Below are positions 7,398 through 16,212 of a DNA stretch of 61,920 bases, in pieces (position 1 is the first letter of the stretch; every line of letters starts with the position of its first letter). Below the pieces are notes generated by a model. It searched no databases. It was not told the DNA's origin and was given only the letters and a program-made list of their open reading frames with translations. The position numbers and the translations under genes were made by a program. The DNA is from Cytophagales bacterium (lineage in GTDB: Bacteria; Bacteroidota; Bacteroidia; Cytophagales; Cyclobacteriaceae), in the NCBI GenBank assembly GCA_017303805.1, contig JAFLBQ010000012.1:1-61920 (forward strand), written 5' to 3'.

Positions 7398-8783
7398 GTG
7401 ACCTTAATCAAATCTATTTCGGGCATACGCGGCACCATTGGAGGTGCTCCAAGCGAAGCCCTAACTCCTGTTGATGTTGTAAAATTTGCCGCTGCATTTG
7501 GAACCTGGGTAAAAGCCCGGGGTGGAAAAAAAATTATCATCGGGCGCGATGCCCGACCCTCCGGCCAAATGGTAAGTCAGTTGGTGGCCGCCACCCTGCA
7601 AGGCCTGGGCCTGCATGTTATTGACCTGGGCTTATCCACCACGCCCACTGTAGAAATTGCCGTGCCCATCGAAAAAGCCGGAGGTGGTATTATCCTTACG
7701 GCCAGCCATAACCCGGTACAATGGAATGCCCTCAAATTATTAAACGAAAAGGGCGAGTTTATTTCGGCCGAAGACGGAGCGGAAGTACTTCAACTCGCAC
7801 AAAAAGATAGTTTCGATTTTGCCGTTGTTACAGCGCTCGGAAATTACACGCAGAACGATACCTACATTCAAAAGCACATCAACCTGATTCTAAAACACAA
7901 GCTGGTTGACAAGCGCGCTATTCAAAACGCAAAATTTAAAATTGCCATTGATGCCGTTAACTCAACAGGCGGTATTGCCCTTCCCATGCTGTTAAAAGCG
8001 TTGGGGGTAAAAAAGATTGTGCCCTTGTATTGCGAACCCAATGGAAAATTTCCGCACAACCCAGAGCCACTTCCTGAACACCTTAAGAAAATTACAGCTG
8101 TAGTTAAAAAGGGAAAGTGCGATCTGGGTATTGTGGTTGATCCGGATGTAGATCGGTTGGCTTTGATACAGGAAGACGGCAAACCGTTTGGCGAAGAATA
8201 TACGCTGGTGGCTGTGGCCGATTACATCCTGAAAAAGAAAAAAGGAAACACAGTTTCCAATCTGTCTTCCACGCGGGCTTTGCGCGATGTTACCGAAAAG
8301 GCCGGGGGGCAATACGCTGCCGCTGCGGTAGGCGAGGTAAACGTGGTAAACAAGATGAAAGCCGTTAAGGCTGTAATTGGTGGCGAAGGTAATGGCGGTG
8401 TTATCGTACCTGATTTTCATTACGGCCGCGATGCGCTAATGGGCGTTGCCCTATTCTTAAGTCATTTGGCCAAATCAAAACTGAAAGCCTCTGAACTTCG
8501 AAAAAGCTACCCGGCCTATTTCATTTCTAAAAATAAGATTGAGCTTACCCCCCACATTAATGTGGACGAAGTGTTGGAAAAAATAAAAGCCCGATACGCC
8601 CATGAAAACATCAATACCCTTGATGGCGTTAAAATCGACTTCGAAAATGAAAAGGAATGGGTACACCTTCGCAAGAGTAATACCGAGCCCATTATTCGAA
8701 TCTATGCCGAATCGCAGAACGAAAAGAAAGCCGCCCAATTGGCGCAACGGATAATCAATGACATTAAACAAATTATTCAATAA
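7398..8783 (+). CDS. glmM: Phosphoglucosamine mutase (phosphohexomutase family)
   Basis: 461 residues from a GTG codon; the conserved SISGIRGTIGG opening fixes the start. All four phosphohexomutase signatures are present: the phosphoserine loop TASHNP (101-106, Ser103 carrying the phosphate), the Mg loop DPDVDR (248-253), the sugar-binding loop GGEGNGGV (328-335) and the C-terminal phosphate-binding RKSNTEPIIRIY. GlmM converts glucosamine-6-P to glucosamine-1-P for UDP-GlcNAc and cell-wall synthesis. Phosphomannomutase activity cannot be excluded from sequence alone. It is followed after 9 bp by a cysteine desulfurase gene. Confidence 0.9.
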   Translation: MTLIKSISGIRGTIGGAPSEALTPVDVVKFAAAFGTWVKARGGKKIIIGRDARPSGQMVSQLVAATLQGLGLHVIDLGLSTTPTVEIAVPIEKAGGGIILTASHNPVQWNALKLLNEKGEFISAEDGAEVLQLAQKDSFDFAVVTALGNYTQNDTYIQKHINLILKHKLVDKRAIQNAKFKIAIDAVNSTGGIALPMLLKALGVKKIVPLYCEPNGKFPHNPEPLPEHLKKITAVVKKGKCDLGIVVDPDVDRLALIQEDGKPFGEEYTLVAVADYILKKKKGNTVSNLSSTRALRDVTEKAGGQYAAAAVGEVNVVNKMKAVKAVIGGEGNGGVIVPDFHYGRDALMGVALFLSHLAKSKLKASELRKSYPAYFISKNKIELTPHINVDEVLEKIKARYAHENINTLDGVKIDFENEKEWVHLRKSNTEPIIRIYAESQNEKKAAQLAQRIINDIKQIIQ

Positions 8784-8788
8784 TTTTG
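8781..8788 (+). promoter_or_regulatory. Possible -7 box (TAATTTTG) overlapping the glmM stop
   Basis: TAnnTTTG match starting in the glmM stop codon and lying only 4 bp before the next ATG. If used, the transcript would be leaderless or start inside the gene, so it may be chance. Confidence 0.25.
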
Positions 8789-8792
8789 CGCC

Positions 8793-9938
8793 ATGCGAGT
8801 TTACCTGGATAATGCCGCCACTACCCCACTGGACCCAGAAGTATTTGAGGCCATGAAGCCTTTTATGTTGGAAGATTTTGGAAATCCTTCATCTACGCAT
8901 GCTCACGGGCGAAAAGTGCGGGCTGCTATTGAATCATCGCGAAAGAAAATTGCTGAGTTATTGAACTGTACCCCGGGTGAAATCATTTTCACATCTGGTG
9001 GTACGGAGGCCGATAACGCCATTATTCGTTGCGCGGTTGAAACCTACCACATAAAGCATGCAATCTCTACGCCCATAGAACACCATGCCGTTACGCATAC
9101 CCTCGAAGTATTGGAAAAACAAGGGGCGCTTGAACTGCATTTTGTAAACCTGGATGCATACGGAAGTGTGGATTTACAACACCTGGAAGAATTGTTGAAA
9201 GCATATCCTAATGCCTTGGTATCGCTCATGCATGCCAATAACGAAATTGGTAATCTGTTAAACCTGGAAACAGTGGGCACCCTTTGCGAGCAGTACGGAG
9301 CCTATTTTCACTCCGATACCGTACAGACCATGGGCCACTATCGCCACGACATGAAGAAACTAAAAGTGCACGGTATGACAGCCGCTGCACACAAGTTTCA
9401 TGGACCAAAAGGAGTGGGCTTTATGTACATCAACAAAGACAAAAAGATAAAACAGTTTGTACATGGCGGGGCGCAAGAACGCAACATGCGGGGCGGCACC
9501 GAAAATGTGTACGGCATTATTGGCATGGCCAAAGCCCTGGAAATTTGTTATCGCGAAATGGATGAACATCAGGCTTACATTACTGCGCTAAAGAAAGCGA
9601 TGATTGAAAAGCTCAATGTAACTCTACCGGGCATCAGTTTTCATGGCCACTCAGCCAACCTGGAAAAAAGTTTGTACACGGTATTGAATGTATGCTTGCC
9701 CGAAAGTGAAGAGAATGAAATGCTGTTATTCAATCTCGACATGGCCGGCATCTCCGCCTCGGGTGGCAGCGCCTGTTCGAGTGGGGCCAGCACAGGCTCG
9801 CATGTGTTGGGCGCTATTTATCCCAACTCAAAAAGGGGTGCGGTTCGGTTCTCGTTCAGTAAATACAACACCCCGGAAGAGATTGAATTTGTAGTGGCAA
9901 AGTTGGCTGAGATTTACAAGGTTGCCGCAACAATCTAG
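8793..9938 (+). CDS. Cysteine desulfurase (NifS/IscS family)
   Basis: 381 residues, a class V PLP aminotransferase fold. The PLP-binding Lys is in AAHKFHGPKG (Lys201). The catalytic Cys is in the SGGSACSSG loop (Cys328), the short group I (NifS/IscS) form. The N-terminal YLDNAATTPL block is also typical. It removes sulfur from cysteine for Fe-S clusters, thiolated tRNA or cofactors. No iscU or suf genes are adjacent, so its acceptor is not shown; hence no iscS/nifS symbol is given. Confidence 0.92.
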   Translation: MRVYLDNAATTPLDPEVFEAMKPFMLEDFGNPSSTHAHGRKVRAAIESSRKKIAELLNCTPGEIIFTSGGTEADNAIIRCAVETYHIKHAISTPIEHHAVTHTLEVLEKQGALELHFVNLDAYGSVDLQHLEELLKAYPNALVSLMHANNEIGNLLNLETVGTLCEQYGAYFHSDTVQTMGHYRHDMKKLKVHGMTAAAHKFHGPKGVGFMYINKDKKIKQFVHGGAQERNMRGGTENVYGIIGMAKALEICYREMDEHQAYITALKKAMIEKLNVTLPGISFHGHSANLEKSLYTVLNVCLPESEENEMLLFNLDMAGISASGGSACSSGASTGSHVLGAIYPNSKRGAVRFSFSKYNTPEEIEFVVAKLAEIYKVAATI

Positions 9939-9959
9939 TCTCAAATTTCTATGTAAGCT

Positions 9960-11255
9960 TTACTGCACCGCAAACTGGCGGCTGCCAAAGCGCTTGATTA
10001 TTTCCTGTTCCAACATCTCCCGATTGTTCGGGTGCGCAATATTTAGTAGTGCCAAGGCGCGCTGGTGTAAATTCTTGCCATACAAATTCGCAATACCGTA
10101 TTCGGTTACTACGTAATGCACATGGGCTCTTGTGGAAACCACACCGGCCCCAGGTTTCAAGAACGGAACAATTTTCGACTCACCCTTTTTAGTAGCCGAT
10201 GCAAGCGTAATAATCGGTTTACCACCTTCCGATAAGGAAGCCCCACGAATAAAATCCATTTGTCCGCCTACACCGGAATATTGATACGTACCAATCGAAT
10301 CGGCACACACTTGCCCGGTTAAATCAATTTCTATGGCACTGTTAATGGCCACCACTTTCGGGTTCGCCCGGATTACACGTGTATCGTTTACGTAATCTGC
10401 TTCCAGAAAGCCAAAGCTGGGGTTATCATCAATAAAATGATACAACTTATCAGTACCAATCGCGAAAGCGGAAACTACTTTGCCGCGGTGTTTCTTTTTG
10501 TAGGCGTTGGTTATCACGCCTTGCTTTACCAGGTCTATTACTCCATCCGAAAACATTTCGGTGTGCACACCCAAATCTTTGCAGTGGCCAAGCGATTGCA
10601 AAACGGCATCGGGTATAGCGCCAATACCCATCTGCAGAGTGCTTCTGTCTTCAACCAACTCTGCCACCTTCCGCCCGATAATCCGATCTGTCTCCGAAAT
10701 GCGTGCGCCATAATTTATCTGCGGCAACGTATCATGCGCTTCCACCATGGCATCCAGTTTACTTACATGAATAAAGCCATCACCATGGGTGCGGGGCATG
10801 TTGGGATTTACCTGTGCAATAATTTTCTTGGCATGTTTAACAGCTGATTTAGCTACATCTACGGAAGTGCCCAACGAACAAAACCCATGTTTATCGGGTG
10901 GCGAAATGTGGATCAGGGCCACATCGATCGTTAAAATTCCTTTTTCAAACAGGCGCGAAATCTCACTTAAAAAAATCGGTATGTATTCACCGTTATCGCC
11001 ATTCACGCACGCACGGATATTTTCAGAAACAAAAAGCGAATTGAAATAAAACCGTTCTTTAAACTCGGGCCTGGCAATATCCAATTGCCCCAGCGTACTC
11101 ACTGCCGTTAACTCCACTTGCCTTAAATGTTCTGAGTTTTCGGCAAGCGCCTTTAATAAAACCTGCGGTGTAGCGGCACTTCCGTGGATAAACACACGAT
11201 CGCCTGATTGAATAAGTTTGACAGCCTCCGCAGCTGTGGTGTAGTTGATATTCAT
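9960..11255 (-). CDS. Acetyl-CoA hydrolase / CoA-transferase (Cat1 family)
   Basis: 431 residues from the ATG at 11255; upstream in-frame codons lack a better start. It matches the AcH/4-hydroxybutyrate CoA-transferase fold: an N-terminal half with GDRVFIHGSAATP, and a C-terminal half with the catalytic glutamate in NSAIEIDLTGQV followed by the glycine-rich YSGVGGQMDF oxyanion region. It moves CoA between acyl-CoA and a carboxylate, typically acetate or succinate, in the cytosol. Convergent with the cysteine desulfurase gene and divergent from the DUF2520 gene. Substrate undetermined. Confidence 0.9.
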   Translation of the reverse strand: MNINYTTAAEAVKLIQSGDRVFIHGSAATPQVLLKALAENSEHLRQVELTAVSTLGQLDIARPEFKERFYFNSLFVSENIRACVNGDNGEYIPIFLSEISRLFEKGILTIDVALIHISPPDKHGFCSLGTSVDVAKSAVKHAKKIIAQVNPNMPRTHGDGFIHVSKLDAMVEAHDTLPQINYGARISETDRIIGRKVAELVEDRSTLQMGIGAIPDAVLQSLGHCKDLGVHTEMFSDGVIDLVKQGVITNAYKKKHRGKVVSAFAIGTDKLYHFIDDNPSFGFLEADYVNDTRVIRANPKVVAINSAIEIDLTGQVCADSIGTYQYSGVGGQMDFIRGASLSEGGKPIITLASATKKGESKIVPFLKPGAGVVSTRAHVHYVVTEYGIANLYGKNLHQRALALLNIAHPNNREMLEQEIIKRFGSRQFAVQ

Positions 11256-11342
11256 AGAAATCTGACTTTGATGGCCGAAAGGTAGCATGCGATTTTACAC
11301 ACCGGACTGATTTATATCAGGTATTTACCTAATTTTAATCGC

Positions 11343-12134
11343 ATGGCTACACAGGTTTTTTTATCATTTATCGGCTCGGGTAACCTGGCCTGGCATTTGG
11401 CCCCTGCAGTCGATAATGCCGGCTTTGTGGTGAAAGAAGTTTACAGCCCCAACCCCCAGCATGCCGAAGCACTTACCGAACGCCTTTATCAGGCCGAAGT
11501 AAAAGCAACGTTAGATTTTTCTACCAGCACTTCATCTATTTTTATCTTGGCTGTGCGCGATGAAGCCATTGCACAAATAGCCCGTGAAATTATTTTACCC
11601 GATGATGCCGTATTAATTCACACCTCGGGAAGTATTTCTATTACCGAACTACAATATGCAGCCACTCCGCATGTAGGAGTTTTGTATCCTTTGCAAACGT
11701 TTAGTAAAGAGCGCAAGGTTGATTTCTCAACCATTCCGCTTTTTGTAGAAACGCTAACCGATGAAGCCGCGGCCGTTGTTCTGGCTTTGGCAAAAGGGTT
11801 GAGTAAGCAGGTCCGTAAAATAACATCGGAAGAACGCAAGGCATTACATGTGGCTGCTGTTTTTGCTTCTAACTTTACTAATCACATGCTTACGTTGGCA
11901 CAGCAAATTATGCAGCAAAATTCACTTGATTACAACTTGCTCAAACCACTCATTACCGAAACGCTTCAAAAAGGATTGACCATCGGACCGAAAAATTCAC
12001 AAACAGGCCCGGCTAAACGGGGCGACCTTGAAATTCTGGATAGTCATTTACAATTTCTGAATGAAGATGAACGGGTAAGTGAAATTTACCGTGTAATCAG
12101 CCAGCATATTATTGATACGTATCATACCGATTAA
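11343..12134 (+). CDS. DUF2520 / Rossmann-like NADP-binding protein
   Basis: 263 residues with an N-terminal Rossmann fold (FIGSGNLAWHLAPA, a GxGxxxxxLA nucleotide loop) and a C-terminal all-helical DUF2520 domain beginning near residue 130 (HVGVLYPLQTFS). The layout resembles pyrroline-5-carboxylate or ketopantoate reductases. Members are common in Bacteroidota, but the substrate is unknown. A typical conserved block (HVAAVFASNFTNHM) is present. Confidence 0.85.
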   Translation: MATQVFLSFIGSGNLAWHLAPAVDNAGFVVKEVYSPNPQHAEALTERLYQAEVKATLDFSTSTSSIFILAVRDEAIAQIAREIILPDDAVLIHTSGSISITELQYAATPHVGVLYPLQTFSKERKVDFSTIPLFVETLTDEAAAVVLALAKGLSKQVRKITSEERKALHVAAVFASNFTNHMLTLAQQIMQQNSLDYNLLKPLITETLQKGLTIGPKNSQTGPAKRGDLEILDSHLQFLNEDERVSEIYRVISQHIIDTYHTD

Positions 12135-12164
12135 TTATTTATCTTTAATTAAAATCTCAACAGT

Positions 12165-12605
12165 ATGAAAACTCTGGTAACGCTTGTATTGGTATTTGTT
12201 GGCACTTGGTGCTTTGCGCAAGACCCAACAAAAGAAGAGAAAAAAGAAGACCCGATAATTGTAATCGATGGAATCAAATACTTACGCTCAGATTCAACCA
12301 ACGCCTTGCAGAAGTTAAATCCTGAAAAGATAAAAGAGATAAAAGTTTTGAGAGGACAGGACGCCATTAATCTGTATGGTGAAGACGGCAAGAGTGGCGT
12401 AATTCTGGTAACTACCAAAGCGAACCTTGCTAATAAACCACTTTTTTTATTGGATGGCGAACGGGTTGATGATCTGGCTTCTATAGACCCAACTAGTATT
12501 CAATCGATAGAAGTAATTAAAGACCCTGCAAAGTTGCAACCCTTTGGTGACGCAGGAAGTGGCGGTGTGGTTAAGATTACGAAACGAAAAGGCCAACTGG
12601 AATAA
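12165..12605 (+). CDS. Secreted protein made of two TonB-plug-like repeats
   Basis: 146 residues with a signal peptide (cleavage likely after CFAQ, residue 20). Two consecutive units each follow the plug pattern of SusC-type receptors: a strand naming an item (VIVIDGIKYL / LFLLDGERVD), a KI-KEI or SIQSIEV strand with Asp/Lys, then a glycine loop and strand (GKSGVILVTTK / GSGGVVKITKRK). No barrel follows. It could be a periplasmic partner of a TonB receptor or an orphan carboxypeptidase/plug domain. Function unknown. Followed by a strong terminator. Confidence 0.7.
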   Translation: MKTLVTLVLVFVGTWCFAQDPTKEEKKEDPIIVIDGIKYLRSDSTNALQKLNPEKIKEIKVLRGQDAINLYGEDGKSGVILVTTKANLANKPLFLLDGERVDDLASIDPTSIQSIEVIKDPAKLQPFGDAGSGGVVKITKRKGQLE

Positions 12606-12610
12606 AGCAA

Positions 12611-12636
12611 AAAAGTCAGGTCTTCACCTGACTTTT
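12611..12636. terminator. Strong bidirectional intrinsic terminator
   Basis: AAAAGTCAGGT and ACCTGACTTTT form a perfect 11-bp stem with a CTTC tetraloop. It has a U-run on each strand, and so ends both the plus-strand gene at 12605 and the convergent DUF1573 gene at 12662. Confidence 0.9.
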
Positions 12637-12661
12637 TATTTTCACTGTCTTTCAGCAATAA

Positions 12662-13093
12662 TTACTTACCCACTTCCGTAGGTTGCACTTCGCCTTTTAT
12701 GGTTAGTTGAATAAATCCGGTTTCAATATTAGCCGTTACCGTTACCGTTTTATTAAAAGCCCCAGCCGATGCCGCATTGTAGGTGGCTTTGATAAAGCCC
12801 TGGCCACCGGGTAACACCGGTTCCTTAGTCCACGAAGGGGTAGTGCAACCACACGAAGCCTGCACATTGGTAATCACCAACGGTACTTTACCGGTGTTGG
12901 TAAATTTAAATTCGTGCGTAACGGGTGTGCCTTGTTTTACTTTGCCAAAATCGTGCGTGGTATTATCCCAGGTAAACACAGCCACATCGGTTTTTACTTC
13001 ATTTTTGTTTACAGAAGTAGGCTGCGGTACCTGCTGGGCATACACAGCCGCTGCACAAAAAACAAGGGCCGCTACAAACATCCAATTTTTCAT
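12662..13093 (-). CDS. DUF1573 periplasmic protein
   Basis: 143 residues from the ATG at 13093, which begins a standard signal peptide ending AAAVYAQ. The mature protein is a DUF1573 (HYDIN/ASH-like Ig) domain: THDFGKVKQGTPVTHEFKFTNTG, then the hallmark ASCGCT with neighbouring cysteines and a final ITIKGEV-like strand (LTIKGEVQP). These domains are abundant in Bacteroidota and their role is unclear. Its 5' end faces the divergent kinase gene. Confidence 0.85.
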   Translation of the reverse strand: MKNWMFVAALVFCAAAVYAQQVPQPTSVNKNEVKTDVAVFTWDNTTHDFGKVKQGTPVTHEFKFTNTGKVPLVITNVQASCGCTTPSWTKEPVLPGGQGFIKATYNAASAGAFNKTVTVTANIETGFIQLTIKGEVQPTEVGK

Positions 13094-13232
13094 AATTCTC
13101 AATTTAAGGTTTAAACTTACTCGGTTTCTTTTAACCATACAAACATCGCGCTCTTTTTGAGGCCCCCGTGTTAAGAGCCTGCCAAATGGTGTTAACGACT
13201 TGTTAATCTCTAAACGGCTGTTAAATACTGCC

Positions 13233-13240
13233 TACCTTTG
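13233..13240 (+). promoter_or_regulatory. Bacteroidota -7 box (TACCTTTG)
   Basis: TAnnTTTG match 4 bp before the GTG at 13245. It implies a nearly leaderless transcript for the two-component operon if this GTG is the start. No TTG at the expected -33 distance. Confidence 0.35.
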
Positions 13241-13244
13241 TAAG

Positions 13245-14498
13245 GTGAGCCGTTTTACCCTGCGAATTGTAATTGTTTTAGCTGCCCTGAGCATTGCGGG
13301 TATTACCACCACCCAAATTTACTGGGTGCGCAAAGCCTTCGATCTTAGAAAAAACCAGTTTAACCAAGACGTAACGGCCGCACTAACCAACGTGGCCAAT
13401 AAAATCCTGGAGATCAATCAGACCCCCTCGCCTGCCAACAACCTGGTAAACCAGATTACCACCAACTACTTTACCGTGCTGGTAAACGGTCCTATCGATA
13501 ATAACCTGCTGGAGTTTTTGCTGGTAACTGAATTTGAAAAACGCCATGTAACAGCCGATTTTGAATACGGAGTTTATGATTGCGCCAGCAAATGTATGGC
13601 CGGTGGCAGTTATGTGTCGCCCAAAAAAGTTTTGCCTGCCAGTTTTTCGGAACTGCCCACATGGCATAACGATGGCTATTATTTTGGGGTTCGCTTTCCG
13701 TTGGTGGAAGCAAACCTCATCAGCCAAATGGGTATCTGGGGGTTTTCATCGGCTGTGCTATTGGTAGTAATTTTCTTTTTTGTTTATACGCTGCTGGTAA
13801 TTTTGAAACAAAGACGCTTGTCTGAAATTCAAAAAGACTTTATCAACAACATGACCCATGAGTTTAAAACTCCGCTTTCTACCATTGCAATTTCAACAGC
13901 CGTATTAAAAGATCCCAGCATAGTAAAAGCGCCCGAGCGATTGCTCAATTATGCCACCATTATTGAGAATGAAAATCAGCGACTCAAACAGCAGGTGGAG
14001 CGTGTTTTGCAGATGGCCCGGTTAGAGAAAGAAGACATTGGCCTCAAAAAAGAACAGGTAAATGTGCACGAACTAATTCAGGATGCGGTAAAAACCAATG
14101 CGCTCAATTCCAAGGCTACGATCACGCTCAATTTGCAAGCTGCACACACGCTTCTCACAGCCGATAAATTACACCTCACCAACGTGTTTTTTAACCTGTT
14201 GGATAATGCTATAAAATACAACACCCATTCGCCTGAAATTCAGATTCGCAGTTGCAATGTGACTGGCAGTATTCAAATCGAAATTCAAGACAACGGCATT
14301 GGCATTAAACCTGAAGATCAGCGCAAGATTTTCTTCCGGTTTTACCGGGTGCCCACCGGCAACCTGCACGATGTAAAAGGTTTTGGACTGGGCCTTAGCT
14401 ATGTAAAATTAATTGTTGAAGCCCACAAAGGAAAAATAACGGTGAAGAGCGAGCCCGGCAACGGAAGTTGCTTTTCTATCGTATTACCTCTTGTTTAA
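13245..14498 (+). CDS. Sensor histidine kinase
   Basis: 417 residues from the GTG at 13245, which places the first transmembrane helix at 6-24; a TTG 45 bp upstream is an alternative. A periplasmic sensor loop spans about 30-160 and contains three Cys (YDCASKC region), then the second helix at about 165-187. The DHp domain has FINNMTHEFKTPLS with the phospho-accepting His205. The HATPase domain shows the N box (FNLLDNAIKYN), G1 (DNGIGI) and G2 (GFGLGLSYV). There is no HAMP domain, the usual Bacteroidota compact form. It is followed after 6 bp by its response regulator. Confidence 0.93.
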   Translation: MSRFTLRIVIVLAALSIAGITTTQIYWVRKAFDLRKNQFNQDVTAALTNVANKILEINQTPSPANNLVNQITTNYFTVLVNGPIDNNLLEFLLVTEFEKRHVTADFEYGVYDCASKCMAGGSYVSPKKVLPASFSELPTWHNDGYYFGVRFPLVEANLISQMGIWGFSSAVLLVVIFFFVYTLLVILKQRRLSEIQKDFINNMTHEFKTPLSTIAISTAVLKDPSIVKAPERLLNYATIIENENQRLKQQVERVLQMARLEKEDIGLKKEQVNVHELIQDAVKTNALNSKATITLNLQAAHTLLTADKLHLTNVFFNLLDNAIKYNTHSPEIQIRSCNVTGSIQIEIQDNGIGIKPEDQRKIFFRFYRVPTGNLHDVKGFGLGLSYVKLIVEAHKGKITVKSEPGNGSCFSIVLPLV

Positions 14499-14504
14499 CA
14501 AACT

Positions 14505-15185
14505 ATGGCGGCAAAAATACTTTTAACAGAAGACGACCCCAGCCTGGGCTTTGTAATTAAAGACAACCTGGAGCAGCGCGGCTATCAGGTTACGTTATGC
14601 AAAGATGGTGAAGAAGGGTTAGCTACCTTTAGGCAAGCACTCTTTGATGTATGCGTGGTGGATGTAATGATGCCCAAAAAAGATGGCTTTACGTTAGCGC
14701 AGCAGATCAGAAGTTACAATAAAAATGTGCCCATTCTATTTGTTACTGCCAAAGGCATGCTGGAAGATAAAATAGAGGGTTTTAAAAAGGGCGGTGACGA
14801 CTACATTGTAAAACCCTTTAGCATGGAAGAGCTTTGCCTGCGTATAGAAGTGTTTCTGCGAAGAAGTACTGCCGATGCTCAACCCGATAATTTTGCACTG
14901 GGCAACTTCCGGTTTGATTGCAGAAATTTTACACTCAAACTGGAAGACACCGAAAAATCATTAACCCAAAAAGAAGCCGAGGTTTTAAAACTCTTATGCC
15001 AGCATAAAGACCGGGTATTAAAGCGGGAAGAAATCTTAAATGCGGTTTGGGGTAACGATGATTATTTTCTTGGTCGCTCTATGGATGTATTCATCTCAAA
15101 GCTTAGAAAGTATTTGAAAGATGACCCGCGCGTGCAGATAGTAAACTATCATGGGGTTGGGTTTAAGCTGGAGGTAGCGTCTTAA
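14505..15185 (+). CDS. OmpR/PhoB-family response regulator
   Basis: 226 residues. The receiver domain (1-120) has the acidic pair (EDD, 10-12), phospho-acceptor Asp53 (VVDVMMP), switch Thr81 and Lys103 (YIVKPF). The C-terminal winged helix (about 130-226) has the recognition region MDVFISKLRKYL and the final hairpin VNYHGVGFKL. It is co-transcribed with the kinase at 13245 and should act as its DNA-binding output. Target genes are unknown; this arrangement resembles the RprX/RprY pairs of Bacteroidota. Confidence 0.95.
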   Translation: MAAKILLTEDDPSLGFVIKDNLEQRGYQVTLCKDGEEGLATFRQALFDVCVVDVMMPKKDGFTLAQQIRSYNKNVPILFVTAKGMLEDKIEGFKKGGDDYIVKPFSMEELCLRIEVFLRRSTADAQPDNFALGNFRFDCRNFTLKLEDTEKSLTQKEAEVLKLLCQHKDRVLKREEILNAVWGNDDYFLGRSMDVFISKLRKYLKDDPRVQIVNYHGVGFKLEVAS

Positions 15186-15187
15186 GC

Positions 15188-16150
15188 TTACAGCAACTTT
15201 TCAATCAGGTTATCCACACTCACACCTTCGGCCTCTGCTTTGAAGTTACGCACAATGCGATGGCGCAACACCGGCCTTGCAACTGCTTGCACATCTTCAA
15301 TATCGGGTGAATACTTTCCGTTGATTAATGCATTACATTTTGCGCCTAACACCAGATACTGAGAAGCACGCGGGCCGGCACCCCACTCCAAAAATTCGGT
15401 GGCTATCTTGTTGCCCTGTGTACCCGGGCGTGTAGCCTGAGTTAACTTTACCGCATACTCCACCACATTATCGGCCACCGGCACCCTGCGCACCAGGTGT
15501 TGAAAGGCAATGATTTCTGTTGCCGCCAGTACCTTATTCACCTTGCGGGCATCATCGGCTGTGGTGCTTTTAACAATTTCTACTTCTTGCTGGTAGGTGG
15601 GATAGTCCAACCAGATATTGAACATAAACCGATCGAGCTGTGCTTCCGGCAACGGGTAGGTTCCTTCCTGTTCAATCGGGTTTTGTGTTGCCAAAACAAA
15701 AAATGGCTGCGGCAGTGCATAGCTTTTCCCGGCTATGGTAACAGCGTATTCCTGCATAGACTCCAACAAGGCGGCCTGCGTTTTGGGCGGAGTACGGTTA
15801 ATCTCGTCAGCCAGAATTATATTGGCGAAGATGGGGCCTTTTACAAATTGAAAGTTACGTTCCTTATCCAGCGTTTCAGCGCCCACAATATCCGAGGGCA
15901 TCAGATCGGGGGTAAATTGAATGCGCTTGAAATCCAGATCGAGGGCGGTTGAAATGGTTTGCACCAACAAGGTTTTGGCAAGCCCGGGTACGCCCACCAG
16001 CAGCGAGTGGCCCTGGCAAAAAATTCCGGTAAGTACCAGCCGCACCACATCATCTTGCCCAACCACCACTTTTGCAATTTCTGCTTTTAGCGTGGTGTAG
16101 GCTTTTTGAAGAGCATCTGCGGCTTCAACATCGTTGGAAAAAGTTGCCAT
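15188..16150 (-). CDS. MoxR-family AAA+ ATPase
   Basis: 320 residues. Walker A is GVPGLAKT (53-60), Walker B is IILADEINR (111-119), followed by the MoxR-specific PPKTQAALLESMQE and the sensor ATQNPIEQEGTYPLPEAQLDRF. The C-terminal lid is complete. MoxR ATPases act as chaperones that often work with VWA-domain proteins; none is adjacent here. It is the last gene of the minus-strand block that starts with the PPIase genes, 62 bp after the SurA-like gene. Confidence 0.94.
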   Translation of the reverse strand: MATFSNDVEAADALQKAYTTLKAEIAKVVVGQDDVVRLVLTGIFCQGHSLLVGVPGLAKTLLVQTISTALDLDFKRIQFTPDLMPSDIVGAETLDKERNFQFVKGPIFANIILADEINRTPPKTQAALLESMQEYAVTIAGKSYALPQPFFVLATQNPIEQEGTYPLPEAQLDRFMFNIWLDYPTYQQEVEIVKSTTADDARKVNKVLAATEIIAFQHLVRRVPVADNVVEYAVKLTQATRPGTQGNKIATEFLEWGAGPRASQYLVLGAKCNALINGKYSPDIEDVQAVARPVLRHRIVRNFKAEAEGVSVDNLIEKLL

Positions 16151-16212
16151 GTTTATTGTTTAAAGCAAATTACGGGATTTATGGAATTGCGTTGGCAGAA
16201 CTACACCAGCGG

